This document shows positions 8,904 to 17,951 of a DNA stretch of 64,000 nucleotides, piece after piece. The DNA comes from Edaphobacter modestus (GTDB lineage Bacteria; Acidobacteriota; Terriglobia; Terriglobales; Acidobacteriaceae). The notes under the pieces are model-generated. The model had not been told where the DNA came from. It searched no databases and saw only the letters and a program-made list of their open reading frames with translations. The stretch covers positions 1 through 64,000 of the forward strand of contig NZ_SHKW01000008.1 in NCBI RefSeq assembly GCF_004217555.1, written 5' to 3'. Both the position numbers and the translations under genes were made by a program. Each line of letters starts with the position of its first letter. Position 1 is the stretch's first letter.

Positions 8904-9461
8904 TCAGACCAAGTGGTTGATGTCCCACAGGGAAGGTTTGAGATCGCCGCGCTGATAGAGGGGATGTGATGGTGTTCCGTCGTTGCATAGCTTGAGGACG
9001 TGGAGAGGGCGTCTACCGCCATCTGAGAGCAACCTCGCCACCGTTGGACCCCTATGCTGGAGTGAGCGGTGGGGCTTCCCATAGGCGAACACTATCATTG
9101 AGGCCCGTTGAGCCATAGCCTGCAGGTGTGCATCATTCTCAGGGCCGATTGGATCCGCCACGATCATCAGACGCTTCTGATCTGTGGCGCGGTAAGCAAA
9201 TGTGTTGCCGACCAAGAGTCGGCCATAACCCCAGTCTTCGGCATAGCGCCGACACTTAGCTACGGTTGGGTCGTCTACTGCTGGCGATGCCGTGGAAGGA
9301 TTCATCATGCAGATCATGACGGTAGGCAAGGAAGTGTCCCATTCTCGCTCTAAGGTGTATCTATACTCGTCCTTCGGTCCACCAAAGACCGCCTTGCTAC
9401 GAACCCAGATTGGAACTGGCAGGAGGACCTTGCCGCCCGCGTCATGTTTGTTACAGATCAC
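8904..9461 (-). CDS. DUF1643 family protein
   Basis: 185 residues. The core MICMMNPSTASPAVDDPTV, CRRYAEDWGYG and FAYRATD match the DUF1643 signature, found on phages and plasmids with unknown biochemical function. It is separated by only 3 bp from an upstream leftward frame, suggesting cotranscription. The C-terminus (LYQRGDLKPSLWD) is complete. Confidence 0.8.
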   Translation of the reverse strand: MICNKHDAGGKVLLPVPIWVRSKAVFGGPKDEYRYTLEREWDTSLPTVMICMMNPSTASPAVDDPTVAKCRRYAEDWGYGRLLVGNTFAYRATDQKRLMIVADPIGPENDAHLQAMAQRASMIVFAYGKPHRSLQHRGPTVARLLSDGGRRPLHVLKLCNDGTPSHPLYQRGDLKPSLWDINHLV

Positions 9462-9464
9462 TCT

Positions 9465-9707
9465 TCAAGTCTCCCACGGTATCGGGTAAACAAACTGATG
9501 TGGTTGGCCATAAATGATCAAGGGATTTGTGGCCACGATTGTTTCGTACCGTGCGAAGGCCACCACATTACCGAGATGCGTAACGGTGGCAAATGCATCC
9601 GCATCTGAGCGAAAAGCAGGAGGTGTGGCGTTGTGCCTTGCAATTGCCGGCCACCCAAGACTGATCTGGCACGTCCCTATCCAATCGACGCTTCGTCGGC
9701 TTTGCAC
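9465..9707 (-). CDS. hypothetical protein upstream of the DUF1643 gene
   Basis: An 80-residue frame ending 3 bp before the DUF1643 start. No family recognised; composition is protein-like (ALARHN-type and YETIVATNPLIIYG stretches). Real status uncertain. Confidence 0.35.
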   Translation of the reverse strand: MQSRRSVDWIGTCQISLGWPAIARHNATPPAFRSDADAFATVTHLGNVVAFARYETIVATNPLIIYGQPHQFVYPIPWET

Positions 9708-9770
9708 GAGGTCTCGTCTGTTTGGGTATTGCCCTCAGCTTCTCTGGCCAGTGGTTCATCTCTATTCCGT

Positions 9771-11756
9771 CTATGCCGCGCATCCACTCATAAAGGTACG
9801 AAGATCCTCGATCTCGTTAGTGACTCTATAAGGGGGCAAGCTTTCCGTAAACATCTTACCGTAGCCAGGGTGCTGAATGCGTGGATCAAGCATCGCGAGA
9901 ATCCCGCGATCGGTCGTCGAACGGATGAGCCTTCCGAATCCTTGTTTGAGAGCGATAGTGGCCTTCGGAACCTGATAGTCGAAGAATCCGCTGCCGCCCC
10001 TGGTTTCGATAGCCTTCACGCGGGCCTGCAGAATGGGATCACTGGGTACGGAAAATGGGAGTCGGTCGATAATCACACAACTGAGCTGTTCTCCCTGCAC
10101 GTCGATGCCTTGCCAAAAGGAGGAGGTGCCGAATAGAACGGCGTTTTTGGAAGTTCTGAAGCTCTCCAGAAGCTCCTTGCGTGTCATGGTGCCGTGCAGC
10201 AGCATCGGGTAGGGAAGCTCGCCTTCGAGCGCCGCGTGCATCTTTTGCATGAGCTCATAGCTCGTGAAGAGACAGAATGCCCGTCCCTTCGAGATTTTCA
10301 GGAGTTCTAGCACCTGTTTTTTCGCACTTTCGAAAAACGATGGATCTCTCGGGTCCGGCATATCTGGCGGAACGTAGAGCAAAGCCTGCTTCTGGTAGTC
10401 AAAGATCGATGGCACAATCATTTCGTCCGCTTCCGTGATACCGAGAGAGCGACGAACGTGTGAAAATCCATTCTGCACTGCGAGAGTGGCGGAGGCCAGC
10501 ACAACCGAGTTGTACCTCTCGAATATGCTGGAACTAAGCGTTTCTGCCACATCAATCGGCGTTGCCTGAATGAAAACGTTCATCTGCGCGCCAGGACCAG
10601 CAAGACGCCTCTCAACCCAAAAGACTGCGTTCTCTTCCTTCGATTCGAGGAGATAGCGTAATTCTCCGTACAACTGGCTTGTCCGAGAAACGAGGGATTC
10701 GGCACCTTCGAGATCTTCGAGATTAGAAAGCTCCAGGTGCAGGTACTTCATTGAGGAAAGGACGCCTTCGTACGTTTCATCGTATTCTTGCAGGAATTTG
10801 CTGCGCGAACCGAAGACCACCCGAGAGGGTTCGACCTTGCCAGGTAGGCCAGTGCAAAGTAGGGCGAATCGATCCACCATCCTCGCCGCCGCTTGTACGA
10901 TCGCGTTTGCACGCGCTGTGCCCACAATTGCCTGTCGAATATCACGCGCCAGATCTCCGATTCTGCGGTTGCTGACAGAAATTCCGAAACAATCGGAGGC
11001 TACATGCTCGAGTTCATGAGCTTCATCGAATACTACGGCATGTGCGGCCGGAAGGATCGAGGCATCTTCGGTCTTCATTTTGATAGCGAGGTCGGTGAAG
11101 AACAGGTGGTGATTGATAATCACCAAATTGCTCGATTCTGCGCGGGACCGCATTTCGGAGACGAAGCAGCGCTCGAAACTGGCACATTCCTTACCTATAC
11201 AGGCATCGGTGCGCGCATCGACGCGCGGCCATAACGTGCTCTTCTCAGGGAACGCAGGAATCTCGGCCCTATCCCCGGTTTCGGTCTTCTTCTCCCAGTT
11301 CACCAGGACTTTGTATTCCCGATTTTCATCCGGCGTGAGGGAGGCCGGTTTGATGTCGTACAGCTTTTGACGACACAAATAATTCGACCTCCCCTTCATG
11401 TAGCAGATATCAAATGGGCCTAGAAGCGATTCCAGAAAAGGAACGTCTTTGTAAAAAAGCTGTTCCTGCAGCCCCTTTGTCCCGGTTGAAATAATGATTC
11501 TCTTGCCAGTGAGAAGAGAATACCGAAGAGATGGGTACATATAGGCCAGGGTTTTACCAGTGCCCGTTCCAGCCTCTACAACGAGATGGGGACCTTCGAG
11601 AAGGGACTTCTCGACGCGCAAGGCCATTTGGAGTTGTCCTGGTCGATACTCGAACAGCAAGCCACCTGCATGAGCTAAAGGGCCAGTAGGTGAAAAGAAC
11701 TCGGCGACAGTCGGGAGCATCGCTTCTGTCCACTTAGTTTTCCCGGTCCTCTTCAT
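9771..11756 (-). CDS. dinG: DinG-family ATP-dependent DNA helicase
   Basis: 661 residues from ATG 11756 (MKRTGKTKWTEAML), 52 bp after rnhB; the open frame to 11828 overlaps rnhB and is not needed. Walker A EAGTGTGKT, DEAH box VFDEAHELE, four cysteines of the iron-sulfur domain in NYLCRQK, DACIGKEC and ERCF, and motif VI FGRLIRSTTDRGI are all present. DinG-type helicases are iron-sulfur SF2 5'-3' enzymes that unwind R-loops and other structured nucleic acid. Pairing with rnhB puts two RNA:DNA-hybrid enzymes in one unit. Confidence 0.9.
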   Translation of the reverse strand: MKRTGKTKWTEAMLPTVAEFFSPTGPLAHAGGLLFEYRPGQLQMALRVEKSLLEGPHLVVEAGTGTGKTLAYMYPSLRYSLLTGKRIIISTGTKGLQEQLFYKDVPFLESLLGPFDICYMKGRSNYLCRQKLYDIKPASLTPDENREYKVLVNWEKKTETGDRAEIPAFPEKSTLWPRVDARTDACIGKECASFERCFVSEMRSRAESSNLVIINHHLFFTDLAIKMKTEDASILPAAHAVVFDEAHELEHVASDCFGISVSNRRIGDLARDIRQAIVGTARANAIVQAAARMVDRFALLCTGLPGKVEPSRVVFGSRSKFLQEYDETYEGVLSSMKYLHLELSNLEDLEGAESLVSRTSQLYGELRYLLESKEENAVFWVERRLAGPGAQMNVFIQATPIDVAETLSSSIFERYNSVVLASATLAVQNGFSHVRRSLGITEADEMIVPSIFDYQKQALLYVPPDMPDPRDPSFFESAKKQVLELLKISKGRAFCLFTSYELMQKMHAALEGELPYPMLLHGTMTRKELLESFRTSKNAVLFGTSSFWQGIDVQGEQLSCVIIDRLPFSVPSDPILQARVKAIETRGGSGFFDYQVPKATIALKQGFGRLIRSTTDRGILAMLDPRIQHPGYGKMFTESLPPYRVTNEIEDLRTFMSGCAA

Positions 11757-11808
11757 ACTTATACAAACTATACCGTATCGACGTGAAGAGCAACGAACTT
11801 CTTGGCGC

Positions 11809-12474
11809 CTAACCATTTTGAATGGCAAGAGAGAAGGCTCGTGTTAGTCCGCGAAGCGGGCTAAAGCTCATTCGATGTAGTGGAGAAGGCCCCAACTTCT
11901 GAAGGGCCTGCATGTGCAGTGCTGTTCCGTAGCCCTTATGCTCTCTAATGCCATAACCGGGATACTGTTCGTCCAGCTCTTCCATCAAGGCATCGCGGGT
12001 AACCTTGGCTACTATACTGGCTGCGGCAATGGTGCGGCTCAAGGCGTCTCCATGCTTAATTGCCAACTGCGGAATTTCGATTTCTATCAGCATAGCGTCG
12101 ATCAGCAGGAAATCGGGAACGACGTCCAGACCATGAAATGCCTCGTAAAATGCCAGTTGAGTAGCTGCTGCGATGTTGGTCCGATCGATCTCTGCTGCCT
12201 CTACGTGTGCGACACTCCAGGCGATTGCCTGGTCTTTGATTTCTTCCGCAATACGCTTCCGCTTCTGCGGAGAGACCAGTTTGGAGTCTCTCAACCCCTC
12301 CAATTGGCAATCTCGGGGCAGAATTACTGCAGCTGCTGTTACGGGTCCAAACCAGGTGCCTCGACCGACCTCATCAAGACCTGCAATTATTGTTGCGCCT
12401 TCCTGATACGCTTGGTTTTCGTACTCCAAACCGCACACGAGTTTGCGCAGTTGGGAGTCTTTCGTGTTTGCCAT
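11809..12474 (-). CDS. rnhB: ribonuclease HII
   Basis: 221 residues from ATG 12474 (MANTKDSQLRK). Motifs: GLDEVGRGTWFGPVTAAAV (first catalytic Asp-Glu; unusual TWFG where the family normally has PLAG), LRDSKLVSP, LLIDAM, and SRTIAAASIVAKVTRD. The C-terminal GYGTALHMQALQKLGPSPLHR is intact. It cleaves RNA:DNA hybrids and single ribonucleotides in DNA. It is followed by dinG. A separate fragment of an rnhB gene lies at 37853-38010, so this is the only complete copy here. The divergent active-site loop suggests an accessory rather than housekeeping enzyme. Confidence 0.9.
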   Translation of the reverse strand: MANTKDSQLRKLVCGLEYENQAYQEGATIIAGLDEVGRGTWFGPVTAAAVILPRDCQLEGLRDSKLVSPQKRKRIAEEIKDQAIAWSVAHVEAAEIDRTNIAAATQLAFYEAFHGLDVVPDFLLIDAMLIEIEIPQLAIKHGDALSRTIAAASIVAKVTRDALMEELDEQYPGYGIREHKGYGTALHMQALQKLGPSPLHRMSFSPLRGLTRAFSLAIQNG

Positions 12475-12720
12475 CCGGGGAACCTTTCTGAAGTGCCACG
12501 AAGGCAAAGATGTATGGAACGGGACACTCTGTGGGGCCGGTCTATATATCGACAAAAAAGCCAAGAGTCTTCTACGGGTTTGCCAAATAAAGTGAGGGAC
12601 CGCGCTGTTACAGGCGGCCCTCGGTAACACATTCAATTTATGTGGGGGTTAGTGGTGATAAAAAGAGAAGTCACTGCTGCCTCAACTTCTTCAACTTCTC
12701 AAGCAAGCGGCTGCATTCCG

Positions 12721-12948
12721 TCACCTTTGCGTAGCAATCCACTCGGTCAGATAGTTGTAGGAACTCAATAGAATCGCTGTGAGAACGGGCAGCAGGACGA
12801 TACCAATGATGTCCTGACTGTGATGCCGTTGCACCAAGACGCCGAGAGTCATCAGCATGATGGCGATCAGTAGACCGAGAACGACCCTGATGAACTTCGC
12901 TAGTCTAACCGTCCCGACTATCCCGCTAACTTTACACGCCATCCACAT
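12721..12948 (-). CDS. small membrane protein
   Basis: 75 residues with two hydrophobic stretches (FIRVVLGLLIAIMLMTLGVL and IIGIVLLPVLTAILLSSYNY) separated by a short polar turn, so a two-helix hairpin with a short C-terminus. Preceded by AAGGACGAG. No family recognised. Confidence 0.5.
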   Translation of the reverse strand: MWMACKVSGIVGTVRLAKFIRVVLGLLIAIMLMTLGVLVQRHHSQDIIGIVLLPVLTAILLSSYNYLTEWIATQR

Positions 12949-13034
12949 ACTTCTCGTCCTTCCTTTCTGACTAAATACTGACTATCCGAGCATTAGTCGT
13001 CTTCACTCTTGCCAACAACAGAATCCGATCGAAT

Positions 13035-13499
13035 CTAACTAACGCGAGAAAACGCTTCGACGTCAGATATTGGCTGGAAAGACTCGCCGCGTCGGGCATC
13101 GTCGGTGGTTGGCACGTACATGTAGAACTGACCAGACTCATCGAGATTCAAGTATTTTCTGGTTTCGCGGTGCTTATACAGGTGAATGACTGACCTTTCG
13201 GCCTTCGATCCCATGTACATGTACGAACCGCAGTTTAGGAGCCCGATTTTCTTCTCAAGAGGCCACCAAACAGTCTTCGAATCGTCCTCCCGCAGGGAGG
13301 GATTCAATTGAAATGCAAGGTGAGCTGCATCCTCGGCGTTGAGGCGCAAGCAATCTTCCTCGCCCTGGGTGTAGGACGAAGACTCGGCGCGCTCTCGACT
13401 ACCGATCAAGGCGATAACCTCGCGGGAAAACCCGAGGAGCAGATCCGCAGCGTCTCTGGTGAGAGTGGTTCCATGTAGGTCAAACGTTTTTGAGTTCAT
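13035..13499 (-). CDS. hypothetical protein
   Basis: 154 residues, acidic and soluble, no recognised domain. Its ATG overlaps the TGA of the upstream PAPS-reductase-like gene (ATGA), so translation is coupled. Contains LNPSLREDDSKTVWWPLEKK and a YMYMGSKAERS stretch. Confidence 0.6.
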   Translation of the reverse strand: MNSKTFDLHGTTLTRDAADLLLGFSREVIALIGSRERAESSSYTQGEEDCLRLNAEDAAHLAFQLNPSLREDDSKTVWWPLEKKIGLLNCGSYMYMGSKAERSVIHLYKHRETRKYLNLDESGQFYMYVPTTDDARRGESFQPISDVEAFSRVS

Positions 13500-14182
13500 T
13501 GAACCTTCTCCTTGCTGTTTTTCATGTCAGCGAGTTCCGCGTATCGGGACAAGACTGACTCTCCCGAAAGGTAGCCAGCGTTCAAGCCGAACATTGCCGA
13601 AATCCGTTTACGAACACTCGCGATGAGTTCCGCCTCCTCGGGAATGGGCATGATGGTAGGCCAGCCCTTCGTGTAGAGGAGGTGCTCGGGGATCTCAGCC
13701 TCGATTGCATTACGTGCAGCGGCCAACTCCTTCGCCTTCGCGATGCGGTCCACCAAGGAGGCCGGCAGGAGGTGAGGTGCGACGTCGGCCAGCCAGCGGC
13801 CGCCTTGGAAAGCGAAAGCGGAGTCCGCTTCGAGCTCGACCATCGCCACGTACACAGCCTGGTTATCCCCGCAGGTTGCTGATGCCGCTAAATCTTGGGT
13901 CGACGACATAATGCAGAAACAGCAACTCACGCGAGAGACTCCATATCGTGTATAGGCTTCGTGAAGCTCCAGTCCCGCTTCCTTGATAGTTGCGAAGACC
14001 TGTTCGATCCTCCAATCGATGATGGGATTCCAGACTGCCCCTTGGTAGCCTTTGCGTATCAGCCTTGGATCGTCAGCGGCAATGGGCATCCGGCTCCGGG
14101 CTGTGCTTTCTTGGCGACGGATACCAGTGACGCTAATAATCGGCATTTGTGCGTTGACGGATAAAATGAAAGCGCTAGCCAC
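13496..14182 (-). pseudogene. PAPS-reductase-like (DndC/CysH-type) protein, N-terminally truncated
   Basis: 228 residues whose first recognisable part is TGIRRQESTARSRMP, then WNPIIDWRIEQVF, EAYTRYGVSRVSCCFCIMSS. These are the middle and C-terminal signatures of PAPS-reductase-like proteins seen on phages and plasmids. The N-terminal ATP-binding PP-loop (SxGKDS type) is missing: the frame begins in the repeat array at 14160-14290, which looks like a transposon end. The remaining protein could still be made but lacks the nucleotide site. Confidence 0.7.
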
Positions 14183-14290
14183 GTAGAATCAGCGGCTTAC
14201 GGGCCGATTGTGCTGCAAAAATGAAAGTGCGGGCGCCCGTAAAATGAAAGTTTCGCCGCCGATTTACGGATTCGATGAAAGTTTTGAAAG
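14164..14290. repeat. subterminal repeat array, probable IS21/Tn7-like transposon end
   Basis: On the minus strand the core CTTTCATTTT occurs three times (14243-14252, 14220-14229 and 14163-14172) plus a degenerate CTTTCATCGA copy (14274-14283). Several directly repeated transposase-binding sites at one end are typical of IS21- and Tn7-like families. No transposase gene remains. The array truncates the PAPS-reductase-like gene at 13496-14182. Confidence 0.5.
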
Positions 14291-14856
14291 ACATCGTACT
14301 TGCCGAGCATGTGACCTCGACCGACACATTTGTTGCTCGGCTTGTGGGTCTCATTGGCCCGTATTGAACTCGCCCCCGGGGCAGGGATGCTGATTAGCGG
14401 TGCTCGGGTCTTCTGGGATCGAGGTGATGCTATTCACCCGGGAAGTCTCCTTCGGTCAGCGCCTGGAAGGTCGGCACCCTCGAAAGACGGTCGCAGAGTT
14501 GCCGCGCCGAGCGCCATGTCCAACCCTCTGCGGGAGCGCATCCGCAACCCTTATATCAGTTGTCCGAATAGCCGACTATACAGACATGTGGCTCGCGTTC
14601 CATTGTCGGTGAGCTCATTGGCGATTTGGAGCTATCCCAGAATCCATACAGGCGATGTCGGCGTTTTGTGCGACCCAAGGTGTTCCCAAGTACCCAAAAG
14701 CCGAGGCACCTTGGAGCACCCAGTTTTTGTGATGGAGTGAAGAGTTAGCGGCGCCCGAGGTGCCCGAATCGGTCTATGCGGGATCAGACCGGTACGATGA
14801 CCTTTCCAAAAGGTGTCGCAGGCATACCTCAGAACGGGAATATATCCTAGACCGTT
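14291..14856. other. 566-base stretch without a supported gene
   Basis: Frames on both strands are interrupted or have skewed composition. No recognisable domain. It looks like debris between a transposon end and the BlaR1-like chimera. Confidence 0.45.
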
Positions 14857-15258
14857 TCAGTCCGAAGAAACATCATGATACATATTTCGCTTAATCCAAG
14901 CCCTCTGTTCTGACGTCAGTCCGGGAAGGTTTTCGTCGATATACATCTCTTCCATGACCCCAAGATTAATGATCGAATTTGGCAACTTGAGGCCGGGATT
15001 TATGCAGAGATCAAGGCGCTTCAAATTCTTGAGATCTCCAATCTTCTCGGAGACGTATTCTAGATCATTCGCCCAAGCAGTCAGCATTCTTAGCGACTTT
15101 GCGCATCCAATGCTGTCAGGGATAATCCTTATGCGATTTCCGGAACGTCCGCGCAGCAAGCCAAGAGCACATGCAAGCAAAAGTGCCACAAGCGCGCCCT
15201 GCCAGAAAAGATGCAGCAGACTCCAGCCCATCGCGTGGAATAGAGTAATGTCAGTCAT
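14857..15258 (-). CDS. BlaR1/M56 N-terminus fused to a leucine-rich-repeat fragment
   Basis: 133 residues. The first 38 (SLLHLFWQGALVALLLACAL, then GLLRGRS) are the first membrane segment of a BlaR1/MecR1 M56 sensor protease. From about residue 40 the sequence changes to leucine-rich repeats (IRIIPDSIGCAKSLRMLTAW, then EKIGDLKNLKRLDLC and KLPNSIINLG). No HExxH protease motif remains. The start overlaps the blaI stop by 4 bases, the normal blaI-blaR1 arrangement. This is a recombination product; whether the chimera is functional is unknown. Confidence 0.7.
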   Translation of the reverse strand: MTDITLFHAMGWSLLHLFWQGALVALLLACALGLLRGRSGNRIRIIPDSIGCAKSLRMLTAWANDLEYVSEKIGDLKNLKRLDLCINPGLKLPNSIINLGVMEEMYIDENLPGLTSEQRAWIKRNMYHDVSSD

Positions 15259-15656
15259 TGCGCCCCTTTCTCGAACTCATCGAGCATCTTACGAATATCC
15301 GCCAATTCCGCCGGAGAAACTTTTTGTGACGAAAGTGCGCCAAGTACCAGGTTCTTCGCAGAGCCACCGAAGGCTCGGTGGAGCAGATTTCTTGCCAGTT
15401 GCTGCTGGGTTCGCTCTTTGGGCAGTCGCGCCTCATACACATGCGAGCGAAATCGCTCGCTTCGCAGCAGCAGACCCTTTTCAGCCATCACCTGCATCTG
15501 CTTCAGCACTGTGGTATAGCCAATTTGTTTGTTGCTCAAGGCGTTGTGGACCTCGCGAACTGTGCTTGCCCCGGCAGTCCACAGAATGTTGAGAATCAAT
15601 AACTCAGCTTCGGTGGGAAGCGGCGTTATCGCTTTCGAGGATGCTCGTTTTCTCAT
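15255..15656 (-). CDS. BlaI/MecI/CopY-family repressor
   Basis: 133 residues from ATG 15656 (MRKRASSKAITPLPTEAE). Winged-helix signature ELLILNILWTAGASTVREVH, YTTVLKQMQVMAEKGLL and a C-terminal dimerisation helix (SPAELADIRKMLDEFEKG). Such repressors are inactivated by cleavage by a BlaR1-type protease, which here is truncated. The repressor lies first in the unit with inverted repeats in front, so it probably autoregulates. Confidence 0.88.
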   Translation of the reverse strand: MRKRASSKAITPLPTEAELLILNILWTAGASTVREVHNALSNKQIGYTTVLKQMQVMAEKGLLLRSERFRSHVYEARLPKERTQQQLARNLLHRAFGGSAKNLVLGALSSQKVSPAELADIRKMLDEFEKGAQ

Positions 15657-15670
15657 GAGCAAAACCTTAT

Positions 15671-15719
15671 TACGAGTCAAGTCGTATGTCGACGATATCT
15701 CTCGTACTTAATCACGAGA
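15671..15719. promoter_or_regulatory. candidate BlaI operators
   Basis: Two inverted repeats just upstream of blaI: TACGA-GTCAAG-TCGTA (15671-15686) and TCTCGT-ACTTAATC-ACGAGA (15700-15719). Both are built on a (T)CTCGT/TCGTA half-site. Position and symmetry fit autorepression. Confidence 0.55.
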
Positions 15720-16031
15720 CTAAAGAAGTGAAGCAGAAGTGGGGGCCTGCGATGAGCTTGGGAGATGAGGACTCGAGACAATCAGGGGACACGACCTTGA
15801 GTACGACCTGCAGATCTTGAATGAGATGGGGCAAAGACGCCCGGCTTTTCTGATCGGCGACTGATGATCGCCATGCTATGCTCTTGGTCGCCAGAACCAC
15901 TTGAGTGATTAACCGGCTTTCCGGAGATGTGATTGCCGCAGGCGCCGGGCTACCGTCACCTGTCCGACCCGCTATTCAAACAGGTGGATGAGTATTGGGA
16001 TTTAGAGCGAACTGACGATTACCTCCTCAAC
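15720..16031. other. stretch without a complete gene
   Basis: Mostly featureless. A short rightward frame around 15940-16040 reads GYRHLSDPLFKQVDEYWDLE then RTDDYLLNWS and stops; it looks like the C-terminus of a lost protein but I cannot place the family. Confidence 0.35.
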
Positions 16032-16175
16032 TGGAGCTAAGGAGTAGGCAGAATTGGCGCACGACACTTGATGCTTGGCGGCACCTAGGCAAGCGTGGTA
16101 GGCGAAAATGGCGCACAAACCAGGCTTGGCAGTGCTTTTAAATCCTTTGGATCACGGCATCGAGTAGGCGGAACT
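16032..16175. repeat. second subterminal repeat array, probable IS21-like end
   Basis: On the minus strand TGCGCCATTTTCGCCTAC (16098-16115) and TGCGCCAATTCTGCCTAC (16035-16052) are near-identical, with a third partial copy ending TTCCGCCTAC (about 16165). This is a different repeat family from the one at 14164-14290. It directly follows the truncated end of the PAPS-reductase-like gene at 16177, so it probably marks the insertion or deletion that truncated it. Confidence 0.5.
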
Positions 16176-16176
16176 A

Positions 16177-16815
16177 TTATTCAGTTTCAACCATAGTAAT
16201 GCAGTCGGCCCTCGTCCATCCCCATTCGACAAGTGGAAAGATGGATTCCCTCGATGGAGTGTCGTATTGACGTGCGCGTGCAACTCTCTTATGTTCGTCA
16301 ATATTGAAGCCGAAGGCCATTCGTTTAGCCTCGGCAGCCTGGCACTTCGCTACACGTTTCGGCTCCTCCGCGGAGTAACCGAATGCGTGAGAATACGGCG
16401 TTGACAAGTGCTCGCGAAGCCAAAATTCCAGCGGAAAAGCTTTGAATTTGAGGCTGCAAATATGTTCCCCGCCGAACTGAGGCACGGTACCGGCAGCTCG
16501 CAGCTCATCCGAGAGTTTATAGTCTCCCTCGATGTGAAGGCGGTAGGGTTCCCTCGTGTCCGATAGCACTGTAATGCCATCAGACTCCAGATGACCATGA
16601 CGAGCTACCTGAACAAGTCGAACGCCGTATCGTCGAAGTATAGGGAGGATGTAGGTCTCCGCGTCCTGGCGGGTATCCTCATACTCATCACCCGTCTGTG
16701 CAGACAGGACGATCAGCTCGTCCAACGAACAGGGCAGGGTTTCTGGCTCAAGCAACCACCGTACCAGGATCGCGGTAGACTCCACGCCAAATCCCCAACT
16801 CAGGACCGTTATCAT
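16177..16815 (-). pseudogene. PAPS-reductase/PP-loop family protein, C-terminally truncated
   Basis: 212 residues with an intact PP-loop (VLSWGFGVESTAI, residues 4-16), AQTGDEYEDTR, YKLSDELRAAGTVPQFGGEH, LKFKAFPLEFWL and FPLVEWGWTRADC. In this plasmid/phage family the protein normally continues with a KSxCVxCPF metal-binding segment; here it ends 8 residues later, right at a transposon-end-like repeat array. The lost cysteines make it probably non-functional. It is not the missing half of the gene at 13496-14182: the domain boundaries do not fit. Confidence 0.75.
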
Positions 16816-16871
16816 GTAAACCTCGTTTATTATTTTGGCGATGGAGACCCTTAGTCGGTCGATCGACCTGA

Positions 16872-17951
16872 ATGTGCTGGAGAAATAAGTTGTTCATTGA
16901 CGAAGTGACTGAAGCTGGCTGGACACGCAATGGCAGAGATTCGTATCGCCATCTATGTAATGCCAGCGTCACGAAAAGTGGAAAAGGATGGATCTCGAGG
17001 ACAGCCTCCTGCGAGACGGTGAAGAATCACGCCACACTTTCAGAAGCAATCGCATATCTGCAAAATTACGATCCACATTTCTGGCACTTGGACGAAACAG
17101 GAGCATGGGGCTGTTACAGTGGCATTTGGACGATCTATGGAAAATTCAAAGGGAAAAGCGACACCTACGCCTTCGTTCACTACTTGCCCAAGTCGTCCGA
17201 CTTCCCGCAGCATCTGGTAGCCGTCTACCGCAGATACTTCTTCGGCCAAGCCCGTTGTATGAAGTGTTCAGGCGCTATGAGCAGCCTGCGCTTCCGTGAA
17301 ATGTTCTTTAGGCCAGATGGTTGTGCGGTTGAAGGTGATCGTGAAGAATTTCTCGCGTGTGAGTGCGGCTATCCGGTTTGGATAGTCGAGAGCGATCGAT
17401 ACTACTCGGCAACCAATTCATTACGCCAATATGACCGGTTACACAGGCGCAAACAGACCCTGGCGTCGGCTGGAGGAAAATATTCTACGAATGACGTGCG
17501 TACGATTCTGTCCCTACAGAACCACCGTTGCATCTATTGCAACGTTCGTTTTTCGGACAAAGTCGCCCCTACCAAAGACCACCTATTAGCGGTTGGCTAC
17601 GGCGGAACGAACTGGCCGCTAAACATCGTGATGGCGTGCCGATCTTGCAACTCAAGACGATGCGACATTCCATTTCGGACGTACTGTAAGCTTCTCAGCA
17701 AAGCTCAGAACCGAAGGATCCTGTCGCACCTTGTACGAAGGCTCCTTGCATTAGAGGAGGAGGGGCTAACCGAGGAGGAAACCCTGTCCTTCCATATCGG
17801 ATTAACGCTTCACGATTCGAAACATCATCGGTATCGAATGATAATGGGAATGTCCGCTGCAGCACGCCGAAATTCGGCAAGTAACAAACTGCTGCCGCGG
17901 ACCTCGCACTTAATTCTGAAACAGGAAAACAGGCGCCTCAAAGCTATTTAA
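16872..17951 (+). CDS. HNH endonuclease domain protein
   Basis: 359 residues. A central zinc-finger-like region (ARCMKCSG, then LACECGYPVW) precedes an HNH domain at about residues 218-260: CIYCNVRF, PTKDHLLAVGYGGTNWPLN, ACRSCNSRR. The two CxxC pairs and the DH...N core are intact. The N-terminal 200 residues are not recognised. The stop overlaps by 4 bases the converging stop of the leftward gene at 17948. Such nucleases are common on plasmids and phages; target unknown. Confidence 0.8.
   Translation: MCWRNKLFIDEVTEAGWTRNGRDSYRHLCNASVTKSGKGWISRTASCETVKNHATLSEAIAYLQNYDPHFWHLDETGAWGCYSGIWTIYGKFKGKSDTYAFVHYLPKSSDFPQHLVAVYRRYFFGQARCMKCSGAMSSLRFREMFFRPDGCAVEGDREEFLACECGYPVWIVESDRYYSATNSLRQYDRLHRRKQTLASAGGKYSTNDVRTILSLQNHRCIYCNVRFSDKVAPTKDHLLAVGYGGTNWPLNIVMACRSCNSRRCDIPFRTYCKLLSKAQNRRILSHLVRRLLALEEEGLTEEETLSFHIGLTLHDSKHHRYRMIMGMSAAARRNSASNKLLPRTSHLILKQENRRLKAI

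Noticed and set aside
8669..9082. Full 137-codon leftward frame as a gene
   Set aside because: Most of it overlaps the DUF1643 gene antisense-in-frame and has no family signal; only the last 40 codons resemble a methyltransferase fragment.
14164..16175. Short repeats as a degenerate CRISPR array
   Set aside because: Repeat spacing is irregular, repeats are 10-18 bp and degenerate, and no cas genes are present; transposon-end sites fit better.
13496..16815. The two truncated PAPS-reductase-like genes as halves of one gene split by an insertion, like ardC
   Set aside because: The 16177 product already contains the central region and the 13496 product belongs to a different subfamily; joining them gives no coherent protein.
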